Below, one piece after another: positions 23,541-32,253 of a DNA stretch of 64,000 nucleotides. The stretch lies in NCBI RefSeq assembly GCF_002803845.1, contig NZ_CP024985.1:5653501-5717500 (forward strand), given 5' to 3'. The notes beneath the pieces were generated by a model that was given only the letters and a program-made list of their open reading frames with translations, did not search any database and was not told the origin of the DNA. This stretch comes from Streptomyces lavendulae subsp. lavendulae (lineage in GTDB: Bacteria; Actinomycetota; Actinomycetes; Streptomycetales; Streptomycetaceae). A program made the position numbers and the translations under genes. Within the stretch, counting starts at the first letter, position 1. Every line of letters starts with the position of its first letter.

Positions 23541-24116
23541 CTAGACGGCGGGGCCGCGCAGGAGGGTGAGGAAGGAGCGGAACGCGGCGGGCATGTCCAC
23601 CGATTCCGGGGCGAGCAGCCACTGGTACTGGAGGCCGTCCATCACCGCCGTCAGCAGCGGAGCGGCCTGTTCCGGGGTGAGGCCCGAGGGGAGGCGCTCG
23701 CCGAACTCGGCGCGCAGCACGGCGGTCATCTCCCCGCGCACCTGGGCGTAGCGCTCGGTGAAGAACTCCCGGGCCGGGTGTCCGTCGGTGACGCTCTCGC
23801 CGAGCAGCGCCGAGAAGGTCTGCACGATGCCCGGCCGCATGGCGTTGTACTCCACCAGCGAGGCCAGCAGGTCCAGGCGCCAGGTGTCCGCGGCGGCGCG
23901 CGAGCCCCCGCCCGTGTCCCAGCGGTCGCGCTCCTCCAGGACGGCCACGAGCAGGGCCTCCTTGGTGGGGAAGTAGTGCAGCAGGCCCTGCTGGGTCAGG
24001 CCCACGCGTTCGGCGACGGAGCCCAGGGAGGCCCCCCGGTAGCCGCGCTCCGCGATCACCTCGACGGCCGCGCGGACGATCTCGCCGCGCCGCTCCTCGC
24101 TCTTCGCCCTGGCCAT
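23541..24116 (-). CDS. TetR-family transcriptional regulator
   Basis: 191 residues from ATG 24116. The N-terminal helix-turn-helix is at residues 10-50 (EIVRAAVEVIAERGYRGASL, then VGLTQQGLLHYFPTKEALL). The rest is a helical ligand domain resembling the BetI/YsiA-type C-terminus. It is divergent from the GH3 beta-glucosidase, and a partial palindrome lies in the gap, so it likely controls that enzyme in response to a sugar or aglycone. A longer frame upstream starts at 24164 but would cover the promoter. Confidence 0.85.
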   Translation of the reverse strand: MARAKSEERRGEIVRAAVEVIAERGYRGASLGSVAERVGLTQQGLLHYFPTKEALLVAVLEERDRWDTGGGSRAAADTWRLDLLASLVEYNAMRPGIVQTFSALLGESVTDGHPAREFFTERYAQVRGEMTAVLRAEFGERLPSGLTPEQAAPLLTAVMDGLQYQWLLAPESVDMPAAFRSFLTLLRGPAV

Positions 24117-24192
24117 CGCCCGGCACCCCTTCCGTTCGTACCCGCAAGAAGGACCGTACGACATAGGGATATCACGAAAAGATTACAAGCCC

Positions 24193-24208
24193 TACCAGTC
24201 TACAGGTA
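24193..24208. promoter_or_regulatory. Candidate TetR operator before the GH3 gene
   Basis: TACCAGTCTACAGGTA is an imperfect palindrome (TACC.GT..AC.GGTA) located between the divergent TetR and beta-glucosidase genes, about 55 bases before the GH3 start. Confidence 0.5.
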
Positions 24209-24261
24209 TCGGGTCCACGATGGGGGCACCACACGCACCGCACTCACGAGGAGGCACGGCC

Positions 24262-26712
24262 GTGACCGATGCCGATCAGGCCCGCGACCGCATCCGCGAA
24301 GACGCCGTGGAAACGGCGCTGGGCAAGCTGGATCTCGACACCAAGGCCCGCCTCCTGGCCGGCCAGGACATGTGGTCCCTGCCCGCCCTCCCCGAGATCG
24401 GGCTCCGCTCCCTGGTCATGTCCGACGGGCCCGTCGGCGTGCGGGGCGTGCGCTGGACCGCCGACGACCCGTCCGTCGCCCTGCCCTCCCCGACCGCGCT
24501 CGCCGCCGCCTGGGACCCCGCCCTCGCCCGCCGGGCCGGCCGGCTCCTCGCCCAGGAGGCCCGCCGCAAGGGCGTCCACGTCCTCCTGGCCCCCACCGTC
24601 AACCTGCACCGCTCCCCGCTCGGCGGACGCCACTTCGAGTGCTACTCCGAGGACCCCCGTCTGACCGGCGCCATCGGCAGCGGCTACGTCAGCGGCGTCC
24701 AGGACGGCGGCGTCGGAACCACCGTCAAGCACTTCGTCGGAAACGACGCCGAGACGGAACGCTTCACCGTCGACTGCGTCATCGCCCCGCGCGTGTTGCA
24801 CGAGCTGTACCTGGCGCCCTTCGAGGCCATCGTCACCAACGCCCACCCCTGGGGCATCATGACCGCCTACAACCGGGTCAACGGCACCACCATGACCGAG
24901 CACCGGTACCTGGTGAACGAGGTCCTGCGCGCCCAGTGGGGCTTCGACGGCTGCAACGTCTCGGACTGGATGGCCGCCCGCTCCACCACCGGGGACGTCC
25001 TCGGCGGCATGGACGTGGCCATGCCCGGCCCGCAGACCGTCTACGGGCCCGCCCTCGCCGCCGCCGTCCGGGCCGGGGAGGTCCCCGAGTCCGCCGTCGA
25101 CGCGGCCGTGCGCAACGTACTGCGCCTCGCCGCCCGCGTCGGCCTCCTGGAGGGCGCCCCCGCCGTGGTCGCCGAGCCCCCGGCCCCCCTCGACGGACAG
25201 GCCCTGGCCCGCGAGCTGGCCGTACGCGGGTTCGTCCTCGTCCGCAACGAGGCCGGAGCCCTGCCGCTGGACGCGGGCCCGGGCCGCACCGTCGCCCTCA
25301 GCGGCGCCGCCGCCCGCGACGCCCGGGTCCTCGGCGGCGGGTCCGCCACCGTCTTCCCCGAGCGGGTGCTCTCCCCGCTCGACGGGCTCACGGCCGCGCT
25401 CCCCGAAGGAGCCCTGACCTACTGCGTCGGCGCCGACCCGAGCGAGGAACTCGTCCCCGCCGACCAGGGGTTCACGCTGCGCGCCGTCTGCCGCGACGCC
25501 TCCGGGGCCGTGCTCGGCGAGGGCGCCCTGCCCAGCGGCCAGGTCCAGTGGATCGGCGACGACCTGCCCGGCGACGCCGCGTACGAGACCATGGCCGGCA
25601 TCGAGGTCACCGGCACCTTCGTGCCGCGCGAGAGCGGCGAGCACGCCTTCGGCACCCGGGGACTGGGCGCCTTCGCCCTCGCCGTCGGCGGACGGACCCT
25701 GTGGGAGGGGGGCCAGGAGCCGGGCGACGAGGCCGACCCCTTCGAGGCGTTCTTCGGGGCGCCCAGCGAACGCGCCCGGCTGACCCTCGCCGCGGGGGAG
25801 CCCGTGGAGGTCTCGCTCACCTACCGGGTCCCCGACATGAGCGCGCTGCCGCTCAAGGCGGTCATGTTCTCCCTGCTCCACCTCGGCCCCCGGCGCGACC
25901 CCGACGAGCTGATCGCGGAGGCCGTCCGGGCCGCGCGGGCCGCCGACACCGCCGTCGTGGTCGTCGCCACCACCGAGCGCGTGGAGTCCGAGGGGTTCGA
26001 CCGCCGGGACCTGGTCCTGCCGGGCCGTCAGGACGACCTCGTACGGGCCGTGGCCGCCGCCAACCCGAACACCGTGGTCGTCGTCAACGCCGGTTCCCCG
26101 GTGGAACTCCCGTGGCGCGAGGAGGTCGCCGCCGTCCTGCTGACCTGGTTCCCCGGGCAGGAGGGCGGGGCCGCGGTGGCCGACGTCCTGCTCGGACACG
26201 CCGAGCCCGGCGGGCGCCTGCCCACCACCTGGCCCGCCACCCTCGCCGAAGCCCCCGTCACCGACGTGTTCCCCGTCGACGGGCGCCTGGAGTACCGCGA
26301 GGGGCTCGACATCGGCTACCGGGCGTACGAGAAGCACGGCGTGCGGCCCGCCTACCCCTTCGGGCACGGACTCGGCTACACCGACTGGGCCTACGAGTCC
26401 CTGGAGGCCACCGCCGACCGGGTCCGGGTCCGCCTGACCAACACCGGCCCCCGGCCGGGCCGCGAGGTGGTCCAGGTCTACCTGGCCCCCGTCAACGACG
26501 CGGTGGAGCGCCCCGCCAGCTGGCTGGCCGCCTTCGCGGGGGCCGCGGCGGCCCCCGGCGAGAGCGTCGAGGTGGAGATCCCGCTGCCCGCCCGCGCCTT
26601 CGAGATCTGGGACGAGGCCGCGCACGGCTGGCGGCGGATCGGCGGGACGTACGAGGTGCGCGCGAGCCACTCGCACGCCGACACGCGGCTGACCGTCACC
26701 CTCGACCTGTGA
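24262..26712 (+). CDS. GH3 beta-glucosidase with inserted PA14-like domain
   Basis: 816 residues from GTG 24262, seven bases after GAGGAGG. The GH3 N-terminal barrel has SDGPVGVRG, HFECYSEDP, VKHFVGNDAE and the nucleophile in GFDGCNVSDW (Asp about 235). The second sheet domain includes LAVRGFVLVRNEAGALPL and is interrupted near residues 385-525 by a PA14-like beta module (AGIEVTGTFVPRESGEHAFG), as in Kluyveromyces-type beta-glucosidases. A fibronectin III-like domain ends the protein (from about 720). There is no signal peptide, so it acts in the cytoplasm on imported glycosides. Regulated most likely by the divergent TetR protein. Confidence 0.92.
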   Translation: MTDADQARDRIREDAVETALGKLDLDTKARLLAGQDMWSLPALPEIGLRSLVMSDGPVGVRGVRWTADDPSVALPSPTALAAAWDPALARRAGRLLAQEARRKGVHVLLAPTVNLHRSPLGGRHFECYSEDPRLTGAIGSGYVSGVQDGGVGTTVKHFVGNDAETERFTVDCVIAPRVLHELYLAPFEAIVTNAHPWGIMTAYNRVNGTTMTEHRYLVNEVLRAQWGFDGCNVSDWMAARSTTGDVLGGMDVAMPGPQTVYGPALAAAVRAGEVPESAVDAAVRNVLRLAARVGLLEGAPAVVAEPPAPLDGQALARELAVRGFVLVRNEAGALPLDAGPGRTVALSGAAARDARVLGGGSATVFPERVLSPLDGLTAALPEGALTYCVGADPSEELVPADQGFTLRAVCRDASGAVLGEGALPSGQVQWIGDDLPGDAAYETMAGIEVTGTFVPRESGEHAFGTRGLGAFALAVGGRTLWEGGQEPGDEADPFEAFFGAPSERARLTLAAGEPVEVSLTYRVPDMSALPLKAVMFSLLHLGPRRDPDELIAEAVRAARAADTAVVVVATTERVESEGFDRRDLVLPGRQDDLVRAVAAANPNTVVVVNAGSPVELPWREEVAAVLLTWFPGQEGGAAVADVLLGHAEPGGRLPTTWPATLAEAPVTDVFPVDGRLEYREGLDIGYRAYEKHGVRPAYPFGHGLGYTDWAYESLEATADRVRVRLTNTGPRPGREVVQVYLAPVNDAVERPASWLAAFAGAAAAPGESVEVEIPLPARAFEIWDEAAHGWRRIGGTYEVRASHSHADTRLTVTLDL

Positions 26713-26795
26713 GCCGCTGAACCCCGCCCCGAACGGCGCGACACGCCGTAGGGTCGAAATGGCCGGAAAACAACCATGAATCCGGCCGATGGACC

Positions 26796-26831
26796 GGACC
26801 GGGGGCGGGCCCTGACACCCGCCCCCGGTCC
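26796..26831. terminator. Bidirectional terminator between convergent genes
   Basis: GGACCGGGGGCGGG (26796-26809) pairs perfectly with 26818-26831. It serves the GH3 gene and the convergent SGNH hydrolase gene. Confidence 0.8.
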
Positions 26832-26838
26832 TTCCGCG

Positions 26839-27738
26839 TCAACGCGGGGGCTGCGCCGCCGTCACCTGGCGGTGGGCCAGTTCCGCGAGCCGCGCCTGCC
26901 CGTCCCGGCCCGGGTGGAACCAGTCCCAGCGGCTGAGCTGTTCCGCGGAGAAGGGGTACTGGAACACCGTGCCGCCGTCGTAGCGGCACAGCCGGTCCTT
27001 CGCGCAGACCTCGCGCAGCACCTCGTTGTACTCGACGACCCGCGCCCGCACCTTCTCCCGGCGGGCCGTCGCACCCTCCGCCCCCGACAGCGGTTCGGCG
27101 AGCATGGACTGACAGATCCCCAGCTTCCAGACCTGCCGCACCATCGGGCTGTCCTTGCCCTGCTCCCACAGCCGCTGGAGGTCCGGCACGGAGGAGACGT
27201 AGACCTGCGAGGTCGGCGAGGCGGCCCGCAGCCCGCTCAGGGCCTGCTCGAAACCGGCCCGGAAGTCCGCCACCGAGGTCATCGACGAAGCCGTGGGCCG
27301 GCAGGCGTCGTTCGAGCCCACCATCACCGTGACCAGGTCGGGCTTGTGTTCCGCGGCCGACGCGAGCTGCCCGGGCAGGTCCGCCATCCGCGCTCCGGTC
27401 ACCGCCAGGTTCCAGCTGCGCGCGGGCACCGCGGCCGCACCGAGCAGCCGCGTGGCGAGCGACTGCACCGCGGGGTCGTCGCCCGTGGCCCAGGACACCT
27501 CCGGGCAGTCGGCCAGCACCGAACAGGCGTCGAACCCTCGGGTGATGGAGTCCCCGACGGCCGCGATCGACGTGGGCGCGGTGTTCCAGCGCGGCCCCGC
27601 CGCCCCCGCGCCCCGGTCGCCCGCCGGCTTCGCGCCGCCGGAGTCACAGCCGGTGACCGCCGAGGCCAGGACGGCCGCCGCCACGCCCGCCGCCGCCACG
27701 GTCCGGCGCACGCTGCGGCGCGGAGCGGTGGTGCGCAT
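26839..27738 (-). CDS. SGNH/GDSL-type hydrolase lipoprotein
   Basis: 299 residues from ATG 27738, which has GGAGGG eight bases upstream; ATG 27765 is an alternative with poorer spacing. The N-terminus is basic, then hydrophobic, ending in the lipobox AVTGC (Cys about 31), so it is exported and lipid-anchored. SGNH blocks are clear: AAVGDSITRGFDAC (Ser), a Gly in block II near VTGARMADLPG, VMVGSNDAC (Asn) and DWFHPGRDG (Asp, His). Four extra Cys suggest disulfides. It probably cleaves an ester on lipid or carbohydrate outside the membrane. Confidence 0.87.
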   Translation of the reverse strand: MRTTAPRRSVRRTVAAAGVAAAVLASAVTGCDSGGAKPAGDRGAGAAGPRWNTAPTSIAAVGDSITRGFDACSVLADCPEVSWATGDDPAVQSLATRLLGAAAVPARSWNLAVTGARMADLPGQLASAAEHKPDLVTVMVGSNDACRPTASSMTSVADFRAGFEQALSGLRAASPTSQVYVSSVPDLQRLWEQGKDSPMVRQVWKLGICQSMLAEPLSGAEGATARREKVRARVVEYNEVLREVCAKDRLCRYDGGTVFQYPFSAEQLSRWDWFHPGRDGQARLAELAHRQVTAAQPPR

Positions 27739-27988
27739 CGCCTGGTCCCTCCCTCGTCGCCCCATGTCCTTCCGGGGGCGTCCTGCTGAGTGAATGCTCT
27801 GTGTTTACGGGTCTCGGAGCGACCGTACGTCACACCATGACCCCCGGCGCACGGTAGCTTTTTCCCGTGGCGTTTCGGCCGCAGGTGCCGCAGCGCAATG
27901 TCAAATAATTTCCGTTACATTACATCACGTCACATACTGTCCGTTTTCTGGAGTTTATTCCCGACCTCGTCCCACACTGGAGGTCCCG

Positions 27989-28483
27989 GTGACGACACGT
28001 GGAGTTCTGTACGTGCATTCCGCGCCGCGCGCGCTCTGCCCGCACGTGGAATGGGCTGTTGCGGGCGTGCTCGGGGTGCGGGTGAACCTCGACTGGATCC
28101 GGCAGCCCGCCTCCCCCGGCACCTGGAGAGCCGAGTTCTCCTGGCAGGCAGAGGCGGGCACCGCCTCGAAACTCGCCTCCGCCCTGCGCGGCTGGCACCT
28201 GCTCCGCTTCGAAGTGACCGCCGAACCCTGTCCGACCGCCGAGGGCGAGCGCTACAGCTCCACCCCGGAACTCGGCATCTTCCACGCCGTCACCGGCATG
28301 CACGGCGACATCCTGATCCCCGAGGACCGGCTGCGGGCCGCGCTCGCCCGGTCGGCACGCGGCGAGACCGACCTGGAGGCGGAGATCGCCAAACTGCTCG
28401 GCAAACCCTGGGACGACGAGCTGGAGCCCTTCCGCTACGCGGGCGAGGGCGCCCCGGTCCGCTGGCTCCACCAGGTCGTCTGA
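27989..28483 (+). CDS. DUF3145 protein
   Basis: 164 residues, GTG at 27989 after CTGGAGG. It starts TTRGVLYVHSAPRALCPHVEW, the mark of the actinobacterial DUF3145 family, with RVNLDWIRQP, ELGIFHAVTGMHGDI and a C-terminal ELEPFRYAGEGAPVRW. It is soluble and has no known function. The gene is always close to the fabF end of the fatty acid cluster in Streptomyces, which hints at a link with lipid metabolism but proves nothing. It converges on fabF across a shared terminator. Confidence 0.85.
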   Translation: MTTRGVLYVHSAPRALCPHVEWAVAGVLGVRVNLDWIRQPASPGTWRAEFSWQAEAGTASKLASALRGWHLLRFEVTAEPCPTAEGERYSSTPELGIFHAVTGMHGDILIPEDRLRAALARSARGETDLEAEIAKLLGKPWDDELEPFRYAGEGAPVRWLHQVV

Positions 28484-28514
28484 GCCCGGCCGCGCACATC
28501 GTCCGAGCCCGGAC

Positions 28515-28560
28515 ACACGCGAAAGGCCCACCCGGTCGCCCGGGTGGGCCTTTCGCGTGT
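28515..28560. terminator. Very strong bidirectional terminator between DUF3145 and fabF
   Basis: A perfect 21-base stem (28515-28535 with 28540-28560) and a four-base TCGC loop; the arms contain GAAAGGCCCACCC and its complement. It closes both convergent units. Confidence 0.9.
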
Positions 28561-28569
28561 CGTCCGTGG

Positions 28570-29838
28570 CTACTGGACGCTGCGGAACGCCAGCGTCACG
28601 TTGTGGCCGCCGAAGCCGAAGGAGTTGTTGATCGCGGAGATCGGACCGTCGACCGGCAGCTTGCGGGGCTCGCCGCGCACGATGTCCGCGTCGATGTCGT
28701 CGTCCAGCTCGTCGACGTTGATCGTCGGCGGGGCGATCCGGTGGTACAGCGCCAGCACGGTCGCGACGGTCTCGATACCGCCGGCGCCGCCCAGGAGGTG
28801 ACCGGTCATCGACTTGGTCGCGGAGATCGCGATGTGGTCGAGGTCGTCGCCCAGGACCTTGCGCAGGGCCTTCAGCTCGGCCGTGTCACCCTGCGGGGTG
28901 GACGTGGCGTGCGCGTTCAGGTGGACCAGCTCGGCCGGGTCCAGGCCCGTGTTGTCGAGCAGGTTCTGCACGGCGGCCGCGACACCGCGGCCCGTCGGCT
29001 CCGGCTGCGCGATGTGGTGGCTGTCCGCGGACAGGCCCTGGCCCAGCACCTCGCAGTAGACCCGGGCACCGCGCGCGGCGGCGTGCTCGGCGGACTCCAG
29101 CACCACGACGCCCGCGCCCTCGCCGAGGACGAAGCCGTCACGGCCCTTGTCGTAGGGGCGGGAGGCCTTCGTCGGGTTCTCGTTGTTCTTGGACATCGCC
29201 ATCATGTTGGCGAACGCCGCGATCGGCAGCGGGTGGATGGCCGCCTCGGTACCGCCGGCGACGACCACGTCGGCGCGGCCGGTACGGATCATCTCGACGG
29301 CGTAGCCGATGGCCTCGGCGCCGGACGCGCAGGCGCTGACCGGGGTGTGCACGCCCGCCTGGGCGTTGACCTCCAGGCCCACGTTGGCGGACGGGCCGTT
29401 CGGCATGAGCATGGGGACGGTGTGCGGGGAGACCCGGCGCACACCCTTTTCCTTCAGTACGTCGTACTGGTCGAGCAGGGTCGTGACACCGCCGATGCCG
29501 GAGGCGATCACGGTGCCCAGGCGCTCGGGGGTGATGGACTCGTCCTCGCCGGCCGGGGCGGTGTACCCCGCGTCGGCCCAGGCCTCGCGGGCCGCGATGA
29601 CGGCGAACTGCGCCGAGCGGTCGAGCTTGCGGGCCAGCGGGCGGGGGAGTACCTCGCTCGGGTCCACGGCGGCCCGGGCGGCGATCTGAACCGGCAGTTC
29701 GGCGAAGCGCTCGCCCTCCAGGGGCGAGACGCCGGACCGGCCGGCGAGCAGACCTTCCCAGGTCGAAGCGCTGTCGCCACCCAGCGGAGTGGTTGCGCCG
29801 ATACCGGTGACGACCACGGTGCGATTGGTCGGGCTCAC
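28570..29838 (-). CDS. fabF: 3-oxoacyl-ACP synthase II (FabF)
   Basis: 422 residues, GTG at 29838 with GGAGAAAG upstream. The Cys-His-His triad is complete: TPVSACASGAEAIG (Cys about 172), LNAHATSTPQGD (His) and SATKSMTGHLLGGAGG (His), and NNSFGFGGHN near the end. It elongates acyl chains by condensing malonyl-ACP in the type II fatty acid synthase. Last gene of the fabD-fabH-acpP-fabF operon, 79 bases after acpP and before a strong terminator. Confidence 0.97.
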   Translation of the reverse strand: MSPTNRTVVVTGIGATTPLGGDSASTWEGLLAGRSGVSPLEGERFAELPVQIAARAAVDPSEVLPRPLARKLDRSAQFAVIAAREAWADAGYTAPAGEDESITPERLGTVIASGIGGVTTLLDQYDVLKEKGVRRVSPHTVPMLMPNGPSANVGLEVNAQAGVHTPVSACASGAEAIGYAVEMIRTGRADVVVAGGTEAAIHPLPIAAFANMMAMSKNNENPTKASRPYDKGRDGFVLGEGAGVVVLESAEHAAARGARVYCEVLGQGLSADSHHIAQPEPTGRGVAAAVQNLLDNTGLDPAELVHLNAHATSTPQGDTAELKALRKVLGDDLDHIAISATKSMTGHLLGGAGGIETVATVLALYHRIAPPTINVDELDDDIDADIVRGEPRKLPVDGPISAINNSFGFGGHNVTLAFRSVQ

Positions 29839-29917
29839 AGGAATTCTTTCTCCACGTCTAAGGGGGTGCTGAATTGTCACGGCGCCACCGCCAGGTGGCG
29901 ACAAACGCTCGTCAGGC

Positions 29918-30166
29918 TCAGGCCTGGTGCTTCAGGATGTAGTCCGCGGCGTCGCCGACCGTCTTGAGGTTCTTGACGTCCTCGTCCGGGATCTTCACGT
30001 CGAAGCGCTCTTCGGCGGCGACGACGACCTCGACCATGGACAGCGAGTCGACGTCCAGGTCGTCGGTGAAGGACTTGCCGATCTCGACGTCCTCGACGGG
30101 GATGCCGGCGATCTCGTTGACGATCTCCGCGAGACCCTCGACGATCTCTTCCTGCGTGGCGGCCAT
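29918..30166 (-). CDS. acpP: Acyl carrier protein (fatty acid synthase)
   Basis: 82 residues, ATG 30166 after AAGGAG. The phosphopantetheine attachment site is in DDLDVDSLSMVEVV (Ser about 41). The acidic four-helix sequence is typical for primary-metabolism ACPs rather than polyketide ones. It lies between fabH and fabF and carries the growing chain for both. Confidence 0.97.
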   Translation of the reverse strand: MAATQEEIVEGLAEIVNEIAGIPVEDVEIGKSFTDDLDVDSLSMVEVVVAAEERFDVKIPDEDVKNLKTVGDAADYILKHQA

Positions 30167-30223
30167 GTGGCGCTCCTTCTGTAGCTGAGTGGGTTGATCA
30201 GGGCGGGAAGTGGATCCCGGGCC

Positions 30224-31228
30224 CTAGGGGAGGGTAACGACCGTCGCGGCGTAGACGAGCCCCGCCCCGAAGCCGATGACGAGCGCGGTGTCGCCGCTCT
30301 TCGCCGCTCCGGTCGCGAGGAGCCGCTCCATGGCGAGCGGGATCGAGGCGGCCGACGTGTTGCCGGTGGTTTCCACGTCACGGGCGACCGTGACGTGGTC
30401 CGGCAGCTTCAGAGTCTTCACCATCGAGTCGATGATCCGCATGTTCGCCTGGTGCGGGATGAAGACGTCCAGGTCCTCCGCGGTGATCCCGGCCGCGTCG
30501 AGCGCCTGCTGGGCCACCTTCGCCATCTCGAAGACGGCCCAGCGGAAGACCGCCTGACCCTCCTGCGTGATGGCCGGGAACTTCTCTCCGCCGTCCTTGC
30601 CGAGGTACTCGTCCCACGGCACGGTCTGCTTGATCGTCTCGGACTTGTCGCCCTCCGAACCCCACACCGTGGGGCCGATGGCCGGCTCGTCCGAAGGGCC
30701 GACGACCACGGCGCCGGCACCGTCGCCGAACAGGAAGGCCGTCGCGCGGTCCTCCAGGTCGGTCAGGTCCGAGAGCCGCTCGACACCGATGACGAGGACG
30801 TACTGCGCCGACCCCTCGACCACCAGGCCCTTGGCCAGCGTCAGGCCGTAGCCGAAACCGGCACAGCCCGCCGAGATGTCGAACGCCGCGGGCTTGCCCG
30901 CGCCGATCCGGTGCGCGATCTCCGTCGCGACGGCGGGGGTCTGCTTGAAGTGCGAGACCGTGGAGACGATCACCGCACCGATCTGCTCCGGGGAGATCCC
31001 GGCGTCGGCGAGCGCCTTGCCGGAGGCCTCCACGGACATCGCGGCGACCGTCTCCTGGTCCGAGGCCCAGTGCCGGGTCGCGATGCCGGAGCGGGAGCGG
31101 ATCCACTCGTCGGACGAGTCGATCGTCTCCAGGATGACCTCGTTGGGCACCACCCGGACCGGGCGGTAGCCGCCGACACCGAGAATGCGGGCGTAAGGGG
31201 AGCCCTTGGCCGGCTTGATCTTGGACAT
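30224..31228 (-). CDS. fabH: 3-oxoacyl-ACP synthase III (FabH)
   Basis: 334 residues, ATG 31228. Catalytic Cys in ISAGCAGFGYG (about 122), His in VFIPHQANMRI (about 263) and Asn in VETTGNTSAAS (about 293). It starts fatty acid synthesis by condensing an acyl-CoA with malonyl-ACP; Streptomyces FabH accepts branched starters (isobutyryl, isovaleryl), giving the branched membrane lipids of the group. Nineteen bases separate it from fabD. Confidence 0.97.
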   Translation of the reverse strand: MSKIKPAKGSPYARILGVGGYRPVRVVPNEVILETIDSSDEWIRSRSGIATRHWASDQETVAAMSVEASGKALADAGISPEQIGAVIVSTVSHFKQTPAVATEIAHRIGAGKPAAFDISAGCAGFGYGLTLAKGLVVEGSAQYVLVIGVERLSDLTDLEDRATAFLFGDGAGAVVVGPSDEPAIGPTVWGSEGDKSETIKQTVPWDEYLGKDGGEKFPAITQEGQAVFRWAVFEMAKVAQQALDAAGITAEDLDVFIPHQANMRIIDSMVKTLKLPDHVTVARDVETTGNTSAASIPLAMERLLATGAAKSGDTALVIGFGAGLVYAATVVTLP

Positions 31229-31246
31229 GCTTGTGGGCTCCTTCTC

Positions 31247-32164
31247 TCAGGCCGCCTGCGCTGCGATGAGCGCGGCGGCCTTGTCGAGATCGTCCGGGGT
31301 CTTCAGAGCCACGCTCGGAACGCCCTTCAGGGCGCGCTTGGCGAGACCCGTCAGGGTGCCGCCGGGCGAGAGCTCGATGATCCCGGTGACGCCAAGCTCG
31401 GCGAACGTCTCCATGCACAGGTCCCAGCGGACCGGGTTCGCGACCTGGCCGACCAGGCGGGCGACGACGTCGGCGCCCTTGTCGACGACGAGGCCGTCGC
31501 GGTTCGAGACGTACTTCACCGTCGGGTCCGCGGGCGCGAGGGCCTCGGTGGCCTTCTGCAGCGCGGCCACCGCGGGCGTCATGTGGTGCGTGTGGAAGGC
31601 GCCCGCGACCTTGAGGGCGACGACCTTCATGGAGCCTTCGGGCTTCTCGGCCTCCAGAGCGGCGATCTGCTCCATGGTGCCGGCGGCCACGATCTGGCCC
31701 GCGCCGTTGATGTTGGCCGGGGTCAGCCCCAGCTTCTCCAGGTGCGCGACGACCACGTCCCGGTCGCCGCCCAGGACCGCGGCCATGCCGGTCTCGGTGA
31801 CGGCGGCGGCCTCGGCCATGGCCAGACCGCGGGTGCGGACGAAGGAGAGCGCCTCGGACTCGGTCAGCACGCCGGCGTGGGCCGCGGCGGTGATCTCACC
31901 GACGCTGTGCCCGGCGACGGCGCCGAAGGCCGAGGGGGATCCGAGGGCGGAAGCGGACAGCAGGCCCGCCGCGACCAGCAGCGGCTGGGCCACGGCCGTG
32001 TCGCGGATCTCGTCCGCGTCGGCGTTCGTGCCGTAGTGGGCAAGGTCGAGCCCGATGGCGTCCGACCACCCGGCGACGCGTTCGGCGGCGCCGGGGAGTT
32101 CGAGCCAGGGAGTCAGGAAGCCGGGCGTCTGAGCGCCTTGGCCGGGAGCGACGAGTACGAGCAC
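31247..32164 (-). CDS. fabD: Malonyl-CoA:ACP transacylase (FabD)
   Basis: 305 residues if started at GTG 32164 (VLVLVAPGQGAQ), which has GAGAGAG at good distance; GTG 32170 adds two residues. The catalytic Ser is in AVAGHSVGEITA and His in GAFHTHHMTPA, with the GQGAQTPGF loop. It loads malonyl units on ACP. First gene of the operon, downstream of fasR. Confidence 0.96.
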   Translation of the reverse strand: MLVLVAPGQGAQTPGFLTPWLELPGAAERVAGWSDAIGLDLAHYGTNADADEIRDTAVAQPLLVAAGLLSASALGSPSAFGAVAGHSVGEITAAAHAGVLTESEALSFVRTRGLAMAEAAAVTETGMAAVLGGDRDVVVAHLEKLGLTPANINGAGQIVAAGTMEQIAALEAEKPEGSMKVVALKVAGAFHTHHMTPAVAALQKATEALAPADPTVKYVSNRDGLVVDKGADVVARLVGQVANPVRWDLCMETFAELGVTGIIELSPGGTLTGLAKRALKGVPSVALKTPDDLDKAAALIAAQAA

Positions 32165-32232
32165 CCTCACACTCTCTCTTGTGGACGGTCCCCGCCGCCC
32201 GTGGGGACAGGGACGAAGAACCGTCGGGCTAA

Positions 32233-32249
32233 TTGTTGATGTCCGACAA
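32233..32249. promoter_or_regulatory. Inverted repeat in the fasR-fabD gap (possible FasR site)
   Basis: TTGT-TGATGTCCG-ACAA lies between the fasR stop and the fabD start, where the fabD promoter is expected. FasR of Streptomyces coelicolor is known to activate this operon from the fabD promoter; that this repeat is its site is inference. Confidence 0.4.
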
Positions 32250-32253
32250 AAGT

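Noticed and set aside
21957..26720. 1587-codon plus-strand frame
   Set aside because: An out-of-phase shadow of the LtrA, TetR and GH3 genes.
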